From Paraburkholderia sp. BCC1885 (GTDB lineage: Bacteria > Pseudomonadota > Gammaproteobacteria > Burkholderiales > Burkholderiaceae), in NCBI RefSeq assembly GCF_900996235.1, contig NZ_CAAJGM010000111.1, forward strand, positions 744,001-808,000: a stretch of DNA of 64,000 bases, written 5' to 3'. The position numbers were made by a program, and so were the translations under genes. The notes below the pieces were generated by a model, which did no database searches, was not told where the DNA came from, and saw only the letters and a program-made list of their open reading frames with translations. Positions within the stretch are counted from its first letter, which is position 1, and each line of letters opens with the position of its first letter. Below are positions 43,236 to 52,387 of the stretch, in pieces.

Positions 43236-46117
43236 TACGCGATCCCGTTTTGCATCTTCCAGAGCGTGCCGCCCTGCTTGCGCTCGTTCTGAAGGAAGGC
43301 TTTGAGCATCTGGTCGAGTTTCTTCTGCAGTTCGGCGCCCCCACTCTGATTCGCCGCGGCGCTCGGGCCGCCCTGCACGCTCACCGGCGCATCAATGTGG
43401 ATGTCGCCCGCACCGCCGCTTGTGGCGGCAGCAGCGCCCGACCCGACGTAACCGCCGAGCGCGAATCGCAACATGCCATGAGCACTCCCTCCCCTTAGCG
43501 CATCAAGCGCGGGCACGCCGACGCGTTGCACCGCCGAAGCGGGCAACACGTACTCGCCAGCCGAAAGCATGGCCGGAATGCTGTCGCTGGTTGACGAACC
43601 CGGCCCATACACGGCGCCGCCGGCAGCGAGATGGAATGCGCCGGAAAACGACGTGGCGGCGCTGCTCGTGCCAATCCCCAGCGCACTTAAGGCCGCGCCG
43701 AACAACTGCGACTCTGCCGCCCTCGCGGCCATACGAGCAATGTCGGAAATGACGCTGGTTGCGAGACTAGTGAAACTGAGCTTCCCCGTCGTGACGAAAG
43801 TCGCGAACGCGTCGGCCATGCCATTGAACGCATCGGTAAAGGCCGATGAAACTTGGCCAGCAACGTTCGCGGACTGGTCGGCGAGATTCTGGTAAGCCTG
43901 GGTCGCCCCATTTTCCCAATTGCCTTGCGCGACCTTCATCCGGTCAAAGCCGTCCTGCGTGATGCTCACGGCCTTGTCCTGTGCGGCCTGAAGCGCCGTA
44001 AGCTGGTTGTCGTACATAGCCTTGTCGTCGGGCGACGTGGCCTGACTGCGCTGGCCGAGCAGCGTCGTTCTCTGTTGGTCATACTGACGCATCACGGAAT
44101 TGAGCTGCGATGCCTGCTGCGATTCGAGCGTGCCCATGCCCACACTGGACACCTGAAGGTCGGCCGAATTTTGCATGGTAGCTAGCTGCTGCTTCAACCC
44201 GTCGGTATATTTCACGACGCTTTCCATGCGCTGCACCATCGCAGCATCCTCGGCCTGCCAGCTCTTTTGCGACAAGGTCGATGAATCGGCCCTGGCGTTC
44301 GCCAACTGCGTCTCGGCATCCTGAATCTGCTTGTTGATCCGGATCTGCTCGGCGCCGCTCGCCTGATGTTGCTTGAGGGCTGCAATTTCCCCCTCCAACT
44401 GCCCCTCACGCGCACTTTCTGCTTTGGCAATATCGGCGCGCAGCTGATCGTAATAATCGGCGTCCGATACAGCGCCAGCTTTGTGCGCGGCGTCCAGAAT
44501 TGCCACGCTGTTGGTATATTCGGTGTTGATCTGGCTCAGCGCCTGCTTGACGGCATCGGCTTGCTGTTGCAAACCAGCGGTATCGATGGACTTCGTTCCG
44601 ATCGCGTTTTGATATTGCTTTTCGATCTGGGCGAGATCGGCTGCGTGCCGGGCTTCATCTTGATTAAAAATCGTCGAATTTTTGTCGACGCCCGCGATGG
44701 CGACGGCGTAAGCCGCATTCTCTTTCTCGATAGCCAAGTTACGCTGCTGCAGCGGCGTGGCGTAATCGGTCGAGTTAAGATATTTATTCGACGCCACCTC
44801 GCCATCGCCGGCCGCTGCAATACTCGCTTGCTGGTCTGCTGCCCTCTGACTATCGGAGATCTGCCGCATGGTGTCGGAGAGAGCGGCTTGCGCTGCCGAC
44901 AAGCCCTTTTGAGCGGCCTGTGCGCCGAAGCTGCCCGGCATGGATGCTGTTTTGGCGACGTTCGCCTGCGCTTCGTCAACCCGCTGCATTGCGGCGGCAA
45001 GTTTTTCTGTGTCAGTAGCTGCTACGCCAATGCCATTGATGCGGTTGATCGTATCAACAACAATGGACTTCAAACCGAGCCATGCACTCTGAACGATCCC
45101 GATATTCTGCGTCGCAGAATCCTTGAATTTGGTGTGCGCGTCGTCCATGCCCTGCAAAATGGCTTTGTACGCATCCGCGCTGTCACCGGTCTTGATGTAA
45201 TTTTCGATAACATCGACCTGCGCCGCCGTGAACGTGTGGTACTGCGTCTGCAAGTCCTGAAGCGCTTTTTGGGGATCCTGGGCAAAGCTGATCATGGCCT
45301 GCGCCGCCTGATCGGCCGATTTACCCGTATCACTCGCAAATTCCGCCGTCACCTTCGTGGCGAGCGCTAGCTGATCGGCGGCCACCTGACCGCTAGACAC
45401 AAGCGCCGTCATGGCCGCCTGCACGTCGGTGATAGATTGTCCAGAACCAGCGATGTTTTTCGACATATCCTCGAGGTTGCTAGAGGTTAAGCCGATATAC
45501 CCATTGGTCACTTGAGCCGACTTGCCGAGCGCATCAAACGACGACGCGCCTTTGATGGCCTCATACGCAAAGCCAACCACAGCAGCAGATGCCAAGCCGA
45601 TCGCAATGCCTGCTGGCGACATCAGCTTGCCCATAATGTCGACCTTCTCACCCAGCACCTGGGCAGAGCCGGCGAAGTTCCCCCAATTGCCGGTTGACGC
45701 CTCGTGGATCAGCCGAACAATCTCCAGGCGCGCACCGGCGCTCTTTACCCCAAATCCCTCAGCCGCTTCGCCGGCCGCGCTACTCTGCTGTTCGAACGCG
45801 CGCAGCGCGGCGATCGATGACGCAGCCGCATCCGAGACGCCGAGCTGAGCCGCCTTCATCTCGAGCAATTGCGATTGGGTCTTGCCGGCAGTGTCAGCAG
45901 CACGCGTGAGCGACGAGATGAACGAATTGATAGAGCGCGCGCTGGCATTGCTGCCGTTCGCCGCGGCCTCGGCGATCGCCTGCTGTGCCACGACCACGCG
46001 CGCAGCCGCCTGGTCCTGCGTCTGCATGAATGCGGCTGCGGACTTGCGCGCCGAGTCCAACTCGGACCGATAGCCGCTCGCGTCTGCTGTGACGCGCGTG
46101 ATGCTGTCATTTGACAC
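43235..46117 (-). CDS. Tail tape-measure protein H
   Basis: A 960-residue, Ala/Gln-rich, largely helical protein. It has a hydrophobic patch near residue 180 (SPAGIAIGLASAAVVGF), a lambda-type N-terminal domain, and a C-terminal domain with PAMLSAGEYVLPASAVQRV. It sets tail length, about 140 nm by the usual 1.5 Angstrom per residue. GTG start at 46117; its first 11 bases overlap the preceding gene. Confidence 0.88.
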   Translation of the reverse strand: MSNDSITRVTADASGYRSELDSARKSAAAFMQTQDQAAARVVVAQQAIAEAAANGSNASARSINSFISSLTRAADTAGKTQSQLLEMKAAQLGVSDAAASSIAALRAFEQQSSAAGEAAEGFGVKSAGARLEIVRLIHEASTGNWGNFAGSAQVLGEKVDIMGKLMSPAGIAIGLASAAVVGFAYEAIKGASSFDALGKSAQVTNGYIGLTSSNLEDMSKNIAGSGQSITDVQAAMTALVSSGQVAADQLALATKVTAEFASDTGKSADQAAQAMISFAQDPQKALQDLQTQYHTFTAAQVDVIENYIKTGDSADAYKAILQGMDDAHTKFKDSATQNIGIVQSAWLGLKSIVVDTINRINGIGVAATDTEKLAAAMQRVDEAQANVAKTASMPGSFGAQAAQKGLSAAQAALSDTMRQISDSQRAADQQASIAAAGDGEVASNKYLNSTDYATPLQQRNLAIEKENAAYAVAIAGVDKNSTIFNQDEARHAADLAQIEKQYQNAIGTKSIDTAGLQQQADAVKQALSQINTEYTNSVAILDAAHKAGAVSDADYYDQLRADIAKAESAREGQLEGEIAALKQHQASGAEQIRINKQIQDAETQLANARADSSTLSQKSWQAEDAAMVQRMESVVKYTDGLKQQLATMQNSADLQVSSVGMGTLESQQASQLNSVMRQYDQQRTTLLGQRSQATSPDDKAMYDNQLTALQAAQDKAVSITQDGFDRMKVAQGNWENGATQAYQNLADQSANVAGQVSSAFTDAFNGMADAFATFVTTGKLSFTSLATSVISDIARMAARAAESQLFGAALSALGIGTSSAATSFSGAFHLAAGGAVYGPGSSTSDSIPAMLSAGEYVLPASAVQRVGVPALDALRGGSAHGMLRFALGGYVGSGAAAATSGGAGDIHIDAPVSVQGGPSAAANQSGGAELQKKLDQMLKAFLQNERKQGGTLWKMQNGIA

Positions 46118-46490
46118 GGATTGCCGCCCCTATCTGTGCATCAATGGAATCAACGACGGCTTGGGCCGCCGCGGTCTTCTTCGCCTCATACGCCGGGCGC
46201 TTGAACGGCTCCGCAGCCATTTTCGACGTTCCGTATTCGATAAATCGCAGGTAATACGCGCTTTTCAGCCACGTCACGATGTACGAAGCCAACTTGCCCG
46301 TCACGGACTCTTCCTGGTCATAGGCGATGATTAGCGCGCGTTCGCCGTCGCCCGTGTCCTTCGGGATGCGCAGTTTCTCTTCGGCAAGGAAGATATTCGC
46401 GCCGGCGAGCGCCGCCTTGCGCAAGGTAGACTCGTTGACGGCGAGGCTGAGCGCGTCCAGCTGCGCGGTGAGCGCCTTGGGGTTAGCCAT
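46107..46490 (-). CDS. HK97 gp10-like tail completion protein
   Basis: A 127-residue protein with the gp10/Z pattern: a helical N-terminus (ALTAQLDALSLAVN), KLRIPKDTGDGERAL and YYLRFIEYGTSKMAAEPFKRPA. It normally joins head and tail. Here it lies between the tail chaperone genes and the tape measure. Start at 46490 behind AGGAG. Confidence 0.78.
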   Translation of the reverse strand: MANPKALTAQLDALSLAVNESTLRKAALAGANIFLAEEKLRIPKDTGDGERALIIAYDQEESVTGKLASYIVTWLKSAYYLRFIEYGTSKMAAEPFKRPAYEAKKTAAAQAVVDSIDAQIGAAIRVK

Positions 46491-46503
46491 CTCGAACGCT
46501 CTC

Positions 46504-47198
46504 CTAGCCATTCGCGACCTTCCCGAACAGTGCGGCGCAAATCAGATTCGATTGCGCGGTTTTGTCGGCCAGAAGAACCGGGCTCGCATCCTCTTCCGGC
46601 TCGGTGCGATTCAGCCACGGCACGACATCAACCGGGCCGAACGGTTTCCGGGCTTTTTTCGTGTCGCGGTGCACGTTGTACGTCGCCGCCGTCACGAGGC
46701 CGCAGCGAAGGTCGTCCATCTCAGCGGTCAAGCCGTCGATATGGGAAAACGCAATCCACTCGACGAACTCCGCACTATCGACCTCGCGCTGACAGCGCCG
46801 CACGGACATTTTCAGTTCGCGGGCGAGTCGGAACCAAAAGAGCCGCTCTGGGCGGCTTCGGAGTTTTTTTCTGCCGCCTCCACCGCGTCGGTCCCGAATC
46901 CGTTGAGCCGTTCGGCTACCTTCACGACACGCGTGACCGCAGCAGCGCTTTTCAGGCGCAGCGCGTCGATGTCCGCCATCGTGAAAACGCGCTGACCGCC
47001 ATCGTCGATGACGGTCGACACGAGCAGGCTCGATTGGAAATAGCCAATCGACTTGTCGGACGCCTGCATCGATTCGTTGAAGGCGTCGCGGTCGACGCCG
47101 CTCATAACCGACACCTTCACCGAACCGCCCCATTCCGGGACTTCCACTTCTTCCGACTTCAGGTCGTCGGCTGCGAGAATCTGTTCACGAGTCAGCAT
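46504..47198 (-). CDS. Tail assembly chaperone GT (made by -1 frameshift)
   Basis: Fusion of the G protein with a downstream T domain in the -1 frame. The T frame continues from the slip site at 46863-46869 as KKLRSRPERLFWFRLARELK and ends with PVLLADKTAQSNLICAALFG at 46504. The block RLARELKMSVRRCQ...EWIAFSHIDG is the conserved GT domain. The T part has no start codon or ribosome site of its own. Total about 230 residues. GT recruits the tape measure during tail assembly in lambda. Confidence 0.8.
46812..47198 (-). CDS. Tail assembly chaperone G
   Basis: A 128-residue protein starting MLTREQILAADDLKSEEV, with PEWGGSVKVSVMSGVDRDAF. It acts as the short chaperone form. It ends SGSFGSDSPAN after the slip site. 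Known to be needed in a fixed ratio to GT; no structural role in the virion. Confidence 0.85.
   Translation of the reverse strand: MLTREQILAADDLKSEEVEVPEWGGSVKVSVMSGVDRDAFNESMQASDKSIGYFQSSLLVSTVIDDGGQRVFTMADIDALRLKSAAAVTRVVKVAERLNGFGTDAVEAAEKNSEAAQSGSFGSDSPAN
46863..46869 (-). promoter_or_regulatory. -1 programmed frameshift slippery site
   Basis: A-AAA-AAC in the G reading frame, inside a run of seven A after G; a -1 shift joins the G frame to the T frame. This is the strongest class of X-XXY-YYZ slip sites. Confidence 0.8.
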
Positions 47199-47259
47199 GT
47201 TTTGTGCTCTATATAAGGTTGAAAATGCGCGCTACGATCGACGCAGGCCTGCGTGCCTG

Positions 47260-47694
47260 TCAGGCCGGAGGTGCCGGCGGTGTGATTGTGACGTCGCCGC
47301 TGATCGCCATCGCGACGGTGGCCGTGAGCAGCGCGTCGGTGCCGCCGGCAATCGGAAAGGAAGTGACCGAGGCGAGGAACGTGGCGACGTCGCCGCTCGG
47401 AAGCGTCAACTGGTAATTTTTCTTCGTGCTCGCGCGCTTCGATGCGAGCATTGCCGCCTGGCCGGGGTCCGAATAGTCGATGTTGATGTCGATCGAGAAG
47501 CTGCCCCAATCCTGCAGGCCCAAGAGGTTCTCTTTCGCGACCGAATCGAGGTCGGTCGTGTCGAGCGACGTGGCCGATCCGTCGAAGCCGCTGTAGCTTT
47601 TGACGTTCTTGACCTTCGTCCAGACTGTCGGGTCTGCGTCGTCGACGTTAATTGCGAGTGCGCTGCCCTGTGCGGAAATTGCGGAGCTTGTCAT
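47260..47694 (-). CDS. Major tail tube protein (V-like)
   Basis: A 144-residue beta-sandwich protein. The segments KVKNVKSYSGFDGSATSLDTTDLDS and DWGSFSIDINIDYSDPGQ are typical of siphovirus tube proteins. It polymerises into the tail tube. It lies just before the chaperone pair and after the terminator protein. Confidence 0.83.
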   Translation of the reverse strand: MTSSAISAQGSALAINVDDADPTVWTKVKNVKSYSGFDGSATSLDTTDLDSVAKENLLGLQDWGSFSIDINIDYSDPGQAAMLASKRASTKKNYQLTLPSGDVATFLASVTSFPIAGGTDALLTATVAMAISGDVTITPPAPPA

Positions 47695-47702
47695 GGTTTC
47701 CC

Positions 47703-48056
47703 TCAGATGTTGAACCAGATTGATACGTCGGCGCGACTGCCATACAGCTTTGTGTCATCCTCGTACACGCTCACCGGCGCGCCGACCGGCGTGCCGAGAA
47801 CAGGCGCGGCAGTCAGCGCCCCGAGAATCTGTTGCATGAGAAGCGCGACCGACAAACGGTCTTCGCCCCATACGGCGACCTGCATGCGGTTGTTTTGCCA
47901 TTCGTTGAGGCCGTCGAAAGTCGTTTCGTCGACGCCGCCGACAGACTGGTAGACGACAAACGGCTTGGCCGCGCCGGCCGGCGCCACGTCCGGATAGATG
48001 CGGCCGCCGGCGAACGGTGCGAGCGCCGTATCAACGAGCGATTCAGCGCTAGCCAT
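47703..48056 (-). CDS. Tail terminator/completion protein (DUF3168)
   Basis: A 117-residue protein with MASAESLVDTALAPF, AAKPFVVYQSVGG and NRMQVAVWGED, the DUF3168 (HK97 gp10-neighbour, lambda U-like) pattern. It caps the tail and joins it to the head. Start at 48056 overlaps the head-closure gene by eight bases. Confidence 0.82.
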   Translation of the reverse strand: MASAESLVDTALAPFAGGRIYPDVAPAGAAKPFVVYQSVGGVDETTFDGLNEWQNNRMQVAVWGEDRLSVALLMQQILGALTAAPVLGTPVGAPVSVYEDDTKLYGSRADVSIWFNI

Positions 48057-48396
48057 TGTTCGAAAAGGCCGAGCAGGCCAGATCCGTATATTCCCTGCTC
48101 GCCACATCAGGGAGCGGCGAGAGGATGTTGAAAACGACATCGTCGACGGGCGCGCCGTCAACAAACTTCAATAGAACCGCGCGCATGCCGTTGGTAATGT
48201 CCGTTCGATACCGGATTCGAATGCTCGCCGTGGTCTGCGCAACGTCGGCATCGGCCAGGAGCGTTTCTTTTCCAGTCAGCATCTTGACGTTGCACCAGAC
48301 GGTCGCGAGCGGCGCCCAAGTAAGCGGATCGTTCAAGGTTCCTGTGCCTGCGCGCTGGTCGATGCGCACGCGCCGATTCAGGTCGCCGGCACGCAT
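48049..48396 (-). CDS. Head closure protein (SPP1 gp16/HK97 gp7-like)
   Basis: A 115-residue beta-barrel protein starting MRAGDLNRRVRIDQRAG with ATVWCNVKMLTGKE; the family seals the portal after packaging. Its ATG shares a base with the connector stop. Confidence 0.83.
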   Translation of the reverse strand: MRAGDLNRRVRIDQRAGTGTLNDPLTWAPLATVWCNVKMLTGKETLLADADVAQTTASIRIRYRTDITNGMRAVLLKFVDGAPVDDVVFNILSPLPDVASREYTDLACSAFSNNG

Positions 48397-48737
48397 CAGA
48401 CGCCCGGCACAATTCGGTGCGGCCGCAACAGCGTTCGCGCATTGAACGGCAATTCGACGAGTTTCGAGACAGACGAATCCTCGCGATTCGAATACAGCTC
48501 TGCGGTCGTCTTGAGAATTGCCGCCTTGATCGCGCCGTTGACCACCATCGGATAGTCGCCGGCGGTGCCGGCCGTCTGCGCAGCTTCCAGCGAGTCCTGA
48601 TCCTCGAATACCTGGCGATTCAGATAGTCGATCGCCGACTGCGTCGCGCCGTCGAGCAAAGCCTGCACAACGTCATCTTCAACGCCGGCATCCTGACGCA
48701 GAAAACCAAGCGCGAGGCTAATATCGACGAGCGGCAT
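48396..48737 (-). CDS. Head-tail connector (HK97 gp6-like)
   Basis: A 113-residue helical protein: DISLALGFLRQDAGVEDDVVQALLDGATQSA, with LPFNARTLLRPHRIV at the end. It forms the adaptor ring under the portal. Confidence 0.84.
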   Translation of the reverse strand: MPLVDISLALGFLRQDAGVEDDVVQALLDGATQSAIDYLNRQVFEDQDSLEAAQTAGTAGDYPMVVNGAIKAAILKTTAELYSNREDSSVSKLVELPFNARTLLRPHRIVPGV

Positions 48738-48740
48738 CGC

Positions 48741-48905
48741 TTACTTCTTCGCCGGAACGGTTTTCTTGTCTTCCGAACCCTCGAGCGCGCCCAGCTCACG
48801 CGCGCCTGGCTCAAGCTCCGACGGACATTCGTCGCCCGCTTCGAACTGCTTCGGATAAATCTCGCCTTGCGGCACACCCTTGAATGGCTTAATGAACTTC
48901 GGCAC
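48741..48905 (-). CDS. Small phage protein
   Basis: A 54-residue gene with GTG start at 48905, AGGGGAAC ribosome site and stop at 48741. It begins VPKFIKPFKGVPQGEIYPKQ and ends with a charged tail (GSEDKKTVPAKK). Position between capsid and connector matches the small hypothetical proteins usual there. Function unknown. Confidence 0.65.
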   Translation of the reverse strand: MPKFIKPFKGVPQGEIYPKQFEAGDECPSELEPGARELGALEGSEDKKTVPAKK

Positions 48906-48975
48906 GGCGTTCCCCTAAAAAGAAGGGGCGCCACAAGGACGCCCCCAAACCAACACCCACCCCTGAAGACTCGTG

Positions 48976-50250
48976 TTACGCGTCGACGGCGACCTGCAGC
49001 GCGCGCAGCGGTTCCGGATTCACGACGCCGCCGCCGACGCGCTTGGTCGTGTAGAACGAGACGAACGGCTTATTCGTGAACGGGTCGCGCAACACGCGCA
49101 CGCCGATGCGGTCGATCACCAGGTAACCCTGCTTGAAGTCACCGAACATGATGGGCGTCGCATTGGCCGCCACGTCCGGCATGTCGGGCACTTCCGTGAG
49201 CGGGAAGCCGGCGAGCGTCGCCGGCTGGCCCGCGACATACGTCGGTTGCCACAGGTAATTGCCCTGGCCATCCTTCAGCTTGCGGATTGCGCCCTGCGTC
49301 GCACGGTTCATGATGAAGCGCGCGTTGCCGGTATAAGCGCTCGGCAGGTCATAGATGATGTCCATGATACCGTCCGACGTGATCGCCGCGGCTGCGCCGC
49401 TGTTCACCACTTCGATAGCACCGAACGGATGCGTCGCGGCGTTCGCACCGCCGGTGATGTACGTCAGAATGCCATTCGGCTTGTTCGCGCCGTCGCCGGC
49501 GACGAAAGCCGCGCCTTCCTGACGCGCGAACTCGGTCTGCACTTCGTTGGCCAGCCACGTTTCGAGATCGATCAATGCATCATCGAGCAGCTGCTGCGTC
49601 GCAGCCGGATTCGCATACAGCTCACCGGTCGTGAAGCCCAACGACGCGAACGTCGGGCCATTGGTCGCAGCGCGAGCAGCGGCCTCGCCGACCCAACCGC
49701 TCGCGGTGCCGCCGAGGTTAAACAGCTTCGTATAGCCGTTCGTCGAAATGGTCTGCGTGCCGCAGATGGCGCGCATCGGCGAGATGAGAACCAGCTTGTC
49801 GGTTACGGTCCGATCCCATTCGACAGGCGCCAGATAGCCGCCATCGGCGTCCGTGCCCTTGCTGAGGGTCGCCTGAATCTCGCCCTTGCGCATGTGCGCC
49901 TTGAAGGCTTCGGTGTATTCCTTGTCCTTCAGTTGCCGGCCGCCAGCCATTTGCGCGGCTGCGATCTTGATGTTGGTGTCATCGACGGCCTTCTGCAGCG
50001 CGTCGAGATCCGCGCCGATCTTTTCGACCTTCGCCGTCACATCGGCCGTCGGCAAGCCGGCCTTCACGGCGTCGAGCTGCTTCGTATGCTCGGTTTTGTA
50101 CTCGGCGAACGCCTTCTGCAGGTTTTCGATCAGCGCCTTGACCTCGGGCAGGCTGCTGTCAGCGCGAACAGCAACGATACCGCGAGGCACGAAGCCAGCG
50201 GTGCCAGCCAGGGTTGCCGCGATAGCGGCGATCAACAGATTTTTGCTCAT
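48976..50250 (-). CDS. Major capsid protein (HK97 fold)
   Basis: A 424-residue coat protein. The N-terminal 110 residues are the coiled delta/scaffold domain (EVKALIENLQKAFAEYK ... KIGADLDALQKAVDD), which the protease removes; the mature fold begins near TDADGGYLAPVEW and includes GWVGEAAARAA, AAFVAGDGANKPNGIL and FVSFYTTKRVGGGVVNPEPL. The first 30 residues are unusually hydrophobic (SKNLLIAAIAATLAGTAGF). Follows the protease by two bases. Confidence 0.88.
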   Translation of the reverse strand: MSKNLLIAAIAATLAGTAGFVPRGIVAVRADSSLPEVKALIENLQKAFAEYKTEHTKQLDAVKAGLPTADVTAKVEKIGADLDALQKAVDDTNIKIAAAQMAGGRQLKDKEYTEAFKAHMRKGEIQATLSKGTDADGGYLAPVEWDRTVTDKLVLISPMRAICGTQTISTNGYTKLFNLGGTASGWVGEAAARAATNGPTFASLGFTTGELYANPAATQQLLDDALIDLETWLANEVQTEFARQEGAAFVAGDGANKPNGILTYITGGANAATHPFGAIEVVNSGAAAAITSDGIMDIIYDLPSAYTGNARFIMNRATQGAIRKLKDGQGNYLWQPTYVAGQPATLAGFPLTEVPDMPDVAANATPIMFGDFKQGYLVIDRIGVRVLRDPFTNKPFVSFYTTKRVGGGVVNPEPLRALQVAVDA

Positions 50251-50252
50251 GA

Positions 50253-51095
50253 TTAGCCTTGAATTGCGTTGAGGAGGTTTTGCAGCGATGCCGCAACATC
50301 TTCGCCAGCGCTCGGCGTGGCAGGATTCCCGGTAGCGCCCGGCGTACCGGTGAAAAGGGCTTTGAAGGCCTCGCGGCGCTGCGAACGTGAATAGCCCGCC
50401 TTCGCCATTGATGCCTCAACGAGCGCCAGCGCTTTTCTGCTGCCGCTGGCACTCGCGTTTTTGTCGATTTTCGTGCTGTCGACAAGGCCGGTTGCAAAAC
50501 CGTCCGCGACGGCCTGATCGGAACCGATCCAGGTTTCACGATCCATTAGCGTCGCGGCCGCGTCCTGACTGATGCCGGCGCGCTTCGCATAAAGGTTCGC
50601 CATGGCGGCGTCGAATGGCTCGAGCGTTTGCGCGGCCTGCGCCAAATCGTGCCGGTTGCCGATAGCGACCGTCCACGCGTTGTGGATCATGAGGAACGAG
50701 CCCTCACCCATCAGAATTTCGTCGCCAGCCATCGCGATAACGGACGCGGCCGACGCCGCGAGGCCGAGCACCTGTACGGTTACCTTCGCCTGATGCTGCC
50801 GTAACAGGTTGTAGATCGCGACGCCTTCGAAAAAATCGCCACCAGGCGAATTCACGTTCACCGTGACCGCCTGATTCGCGCCAATACTGCGCAGCGCTGC
50901 CGAAATGCGCGTCGCGGTTACGCCCGTGCCTTCCCAGTTGTCGCCGATCGTGTCGTAGATGGAAATCGACGGCGAGCCGTCGTTCGCTGCACGAACCTCG
51001 GGTTCCCATCGCTCGAGCGCGTCCGGGCGCAGGTCGAACTGCGCCGAATTCAGGCGATGGTCGGCGCGGATTTCAGGAAGCTGCAGGAGGCTCAT
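50253..51095 (-). CDS. Prohead protease, ClpP-type
   Basis: A 280-residue serine protease. The fold is that of ClpP: VNVNSPGGDFFEGVAIYN, nucleophile Ser in GLAASAASVIAMAG and His in FLMIHNAWTVAIG. It cuts the capsid delta domain during maturation. Overlaps the portal gene end by 23 bases. Confidence 0.88.
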   Translation of the reverse strand: MSLLQLPEIRADHRLNSAQFDLRPDALERWEPEVRAANDGSPSISIYDTIGDNWEGTGVTATRISAALRSIGANQAVTVNVNSPGGDFFEGVAIYNLLRQHQAKVTVQVLGLAASAASVIAMAGDEILMGEGSFLMIHNAWTVAIGNRHDLAQAAQTLEPFDAAMANLYAKRAGISQDAAATLMDRETWIGSDQAVADGFATGLVDSTKIDKNASASGSRKALALVEASMAKAGYSRSQRREAFKALFTGTPGATGNPATPSAGEDVAASLQNLLNAIQG

Positions 51096-52380
51096 TGCTC
51101 GGTCCTTTCGGTTGCTGAGTCATTGGGTTGCGGAGCTGGTCGGTCAACGGATCGCTCGATTTCGGCAGATCCGCGAGCCCGCGCACTTCGTTTTGCGACA
51201 TCCACGGCGCCTGACCGCCCGCGCCAAGCGCCTTCGAGAAAAATGACGCCTGATCGTTGAGCGTGCCGCGCAGCAGCGCGCCCTCATTGAATTTGTATTG
51301 CAGCAAGCCGAGCTGGTTGTCCGGGATGAAGCTGCGCGCCGCCGCCTGTTCCCACGACACAAACCAGTGCGCGAGGCCATACTGGATGAAGAAAATCGCC
51401 AGTTGCTCGATGCCGCTGCCCCAGCTCGTGTCATCCATCATCAAGAGCGGTCGCGGCACGCCGTACATGCGCGCAACCTCTTCGATCTGGTGATTGCGCG
51501 TTTCGATCTGCTGGGCAGATACAGCAGTGGTCGTGAATTGCTTCGCCTGGCCGCCCTCTTCGATCAACATCCAGTTACCGGCGTTCTGCGCGCCGGAATA
51601 GTTGTCAGTCAGCGACTGTTTCATGCGCGCATAGGCGATGTCAGACAGTTCCTTCGGAACCTCGATTGCGCCACCGGCCATAACGCCGTTGCGGAAAGTG
51701 CGCGACGCGGCTCTCTCAGCCTGTTCCGCAAGCTCCATCGCTTCACGTGACAGGCGGATGCGGGAAATCCCGTTAATGCCGTCAAGCGACAGGTCTCGAA
51801 GATGGAAAACCTCGTTCGCCGGCAGCGTGATCATGTTGCCGCCCGGCGCCGTATAGTCGTATGTCATCTGCCACGACGAACTAAGGTGCGGCACGGTGCA
51901 TCCGCGCTCCATCGGGATCAGCCGGATCGGGCGATTTCCAGACCAGATAATTCGCGCAAACGACTGTCCGTCGAGCAAAGCGCGAAGCTGCAAAAGGCTC
52001 TTGAACTCAATCGGCGTCTGCCAGTCATTGGGCTTGTACTTCAGCAGCCGGTGTGCCGGGTTGTTGATCTGAATCTGCTTCTGGTCGTCACTGCTCTGCA
52101 GGTTGAACGGCAGCATGCCGATCGATTCGGAAATCAGCGTCACGCATCGGAGAACGGCCATATTGCGCAGCGCACGGGCGCCGCGTGGATCGCCGCCGTC
52201 GATCTCGCCGCGCCGGATGTAATCGAGCAGCCGCGGGTCATCAAGGCCCGTGAACGTCGAACCGCCTGACGGCAACTCTGCACGCGGAAGGTTCGGTTCA
52301 ACGCGCCCTGTAGCGCTTTCCTTCGAACGAGTTTGTGCCTCCGGCTGGTTACCTCGCCGGAAGTAGTCGATCAAACCCAT
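51073..52380 (-). CDS. Portal protein (HK97 family)
   Basis: A 435-residue portal subunit: LRNMAVLRCVTLISESIGMLP, then DGINGISRIRLSREAMELAE, RMYGVPRPLLMMDDTSWG and a charged C-terminus. Twelve copies form the DNA channel at one vertex. Starts seven bases after the terminase gene. Confidence 0.88.
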   Translation of the reverse strand: MGLIDYFRRGNQPEAQTRSKESATGRVEPNLPRAELPSGGSTFTGLDDPRLLDYIRRGEIDGGDPRGARALRNMAVLRCVTLISESIGMLPFNLQSSDDQKQIQINNPAHRLLKYKPNDWQTPIEFKSLLQLRALLDGQSFARIIWSGNRPIRLIPMERGCTVPHLSSSWQMTYDYTAPGGNMITLPANEVFHLRDLSLDGINGISRIRLSREAMELAEQAERAASRTFRNGVMAGGAIEVPKELSDIAYARMKQSLTDNYSGAQNAGNWMLIEEGGQAKQFTTTAVSAQQIETRNHQIEEVARMYGVPRPLLMMDDTSWGSGIEQLAIFFIQYGLAHWFVSWEQAAARSFIPDNQLGLLQYKFNEGALLRGTLNDQASFFSKALGAGGQAPWMSQNEVRGLADLPKSSDPLTDQLRNPMTQQPKGPSNEPPAAS

Positions 52381-52387
52381 TCACACC

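Noticed and set aside
48973..50256. 427-residue plus-strand frame
   Set aside because: Fully antisense to the major capsid gene; Arg/His-rich composition typical of GC shadows.
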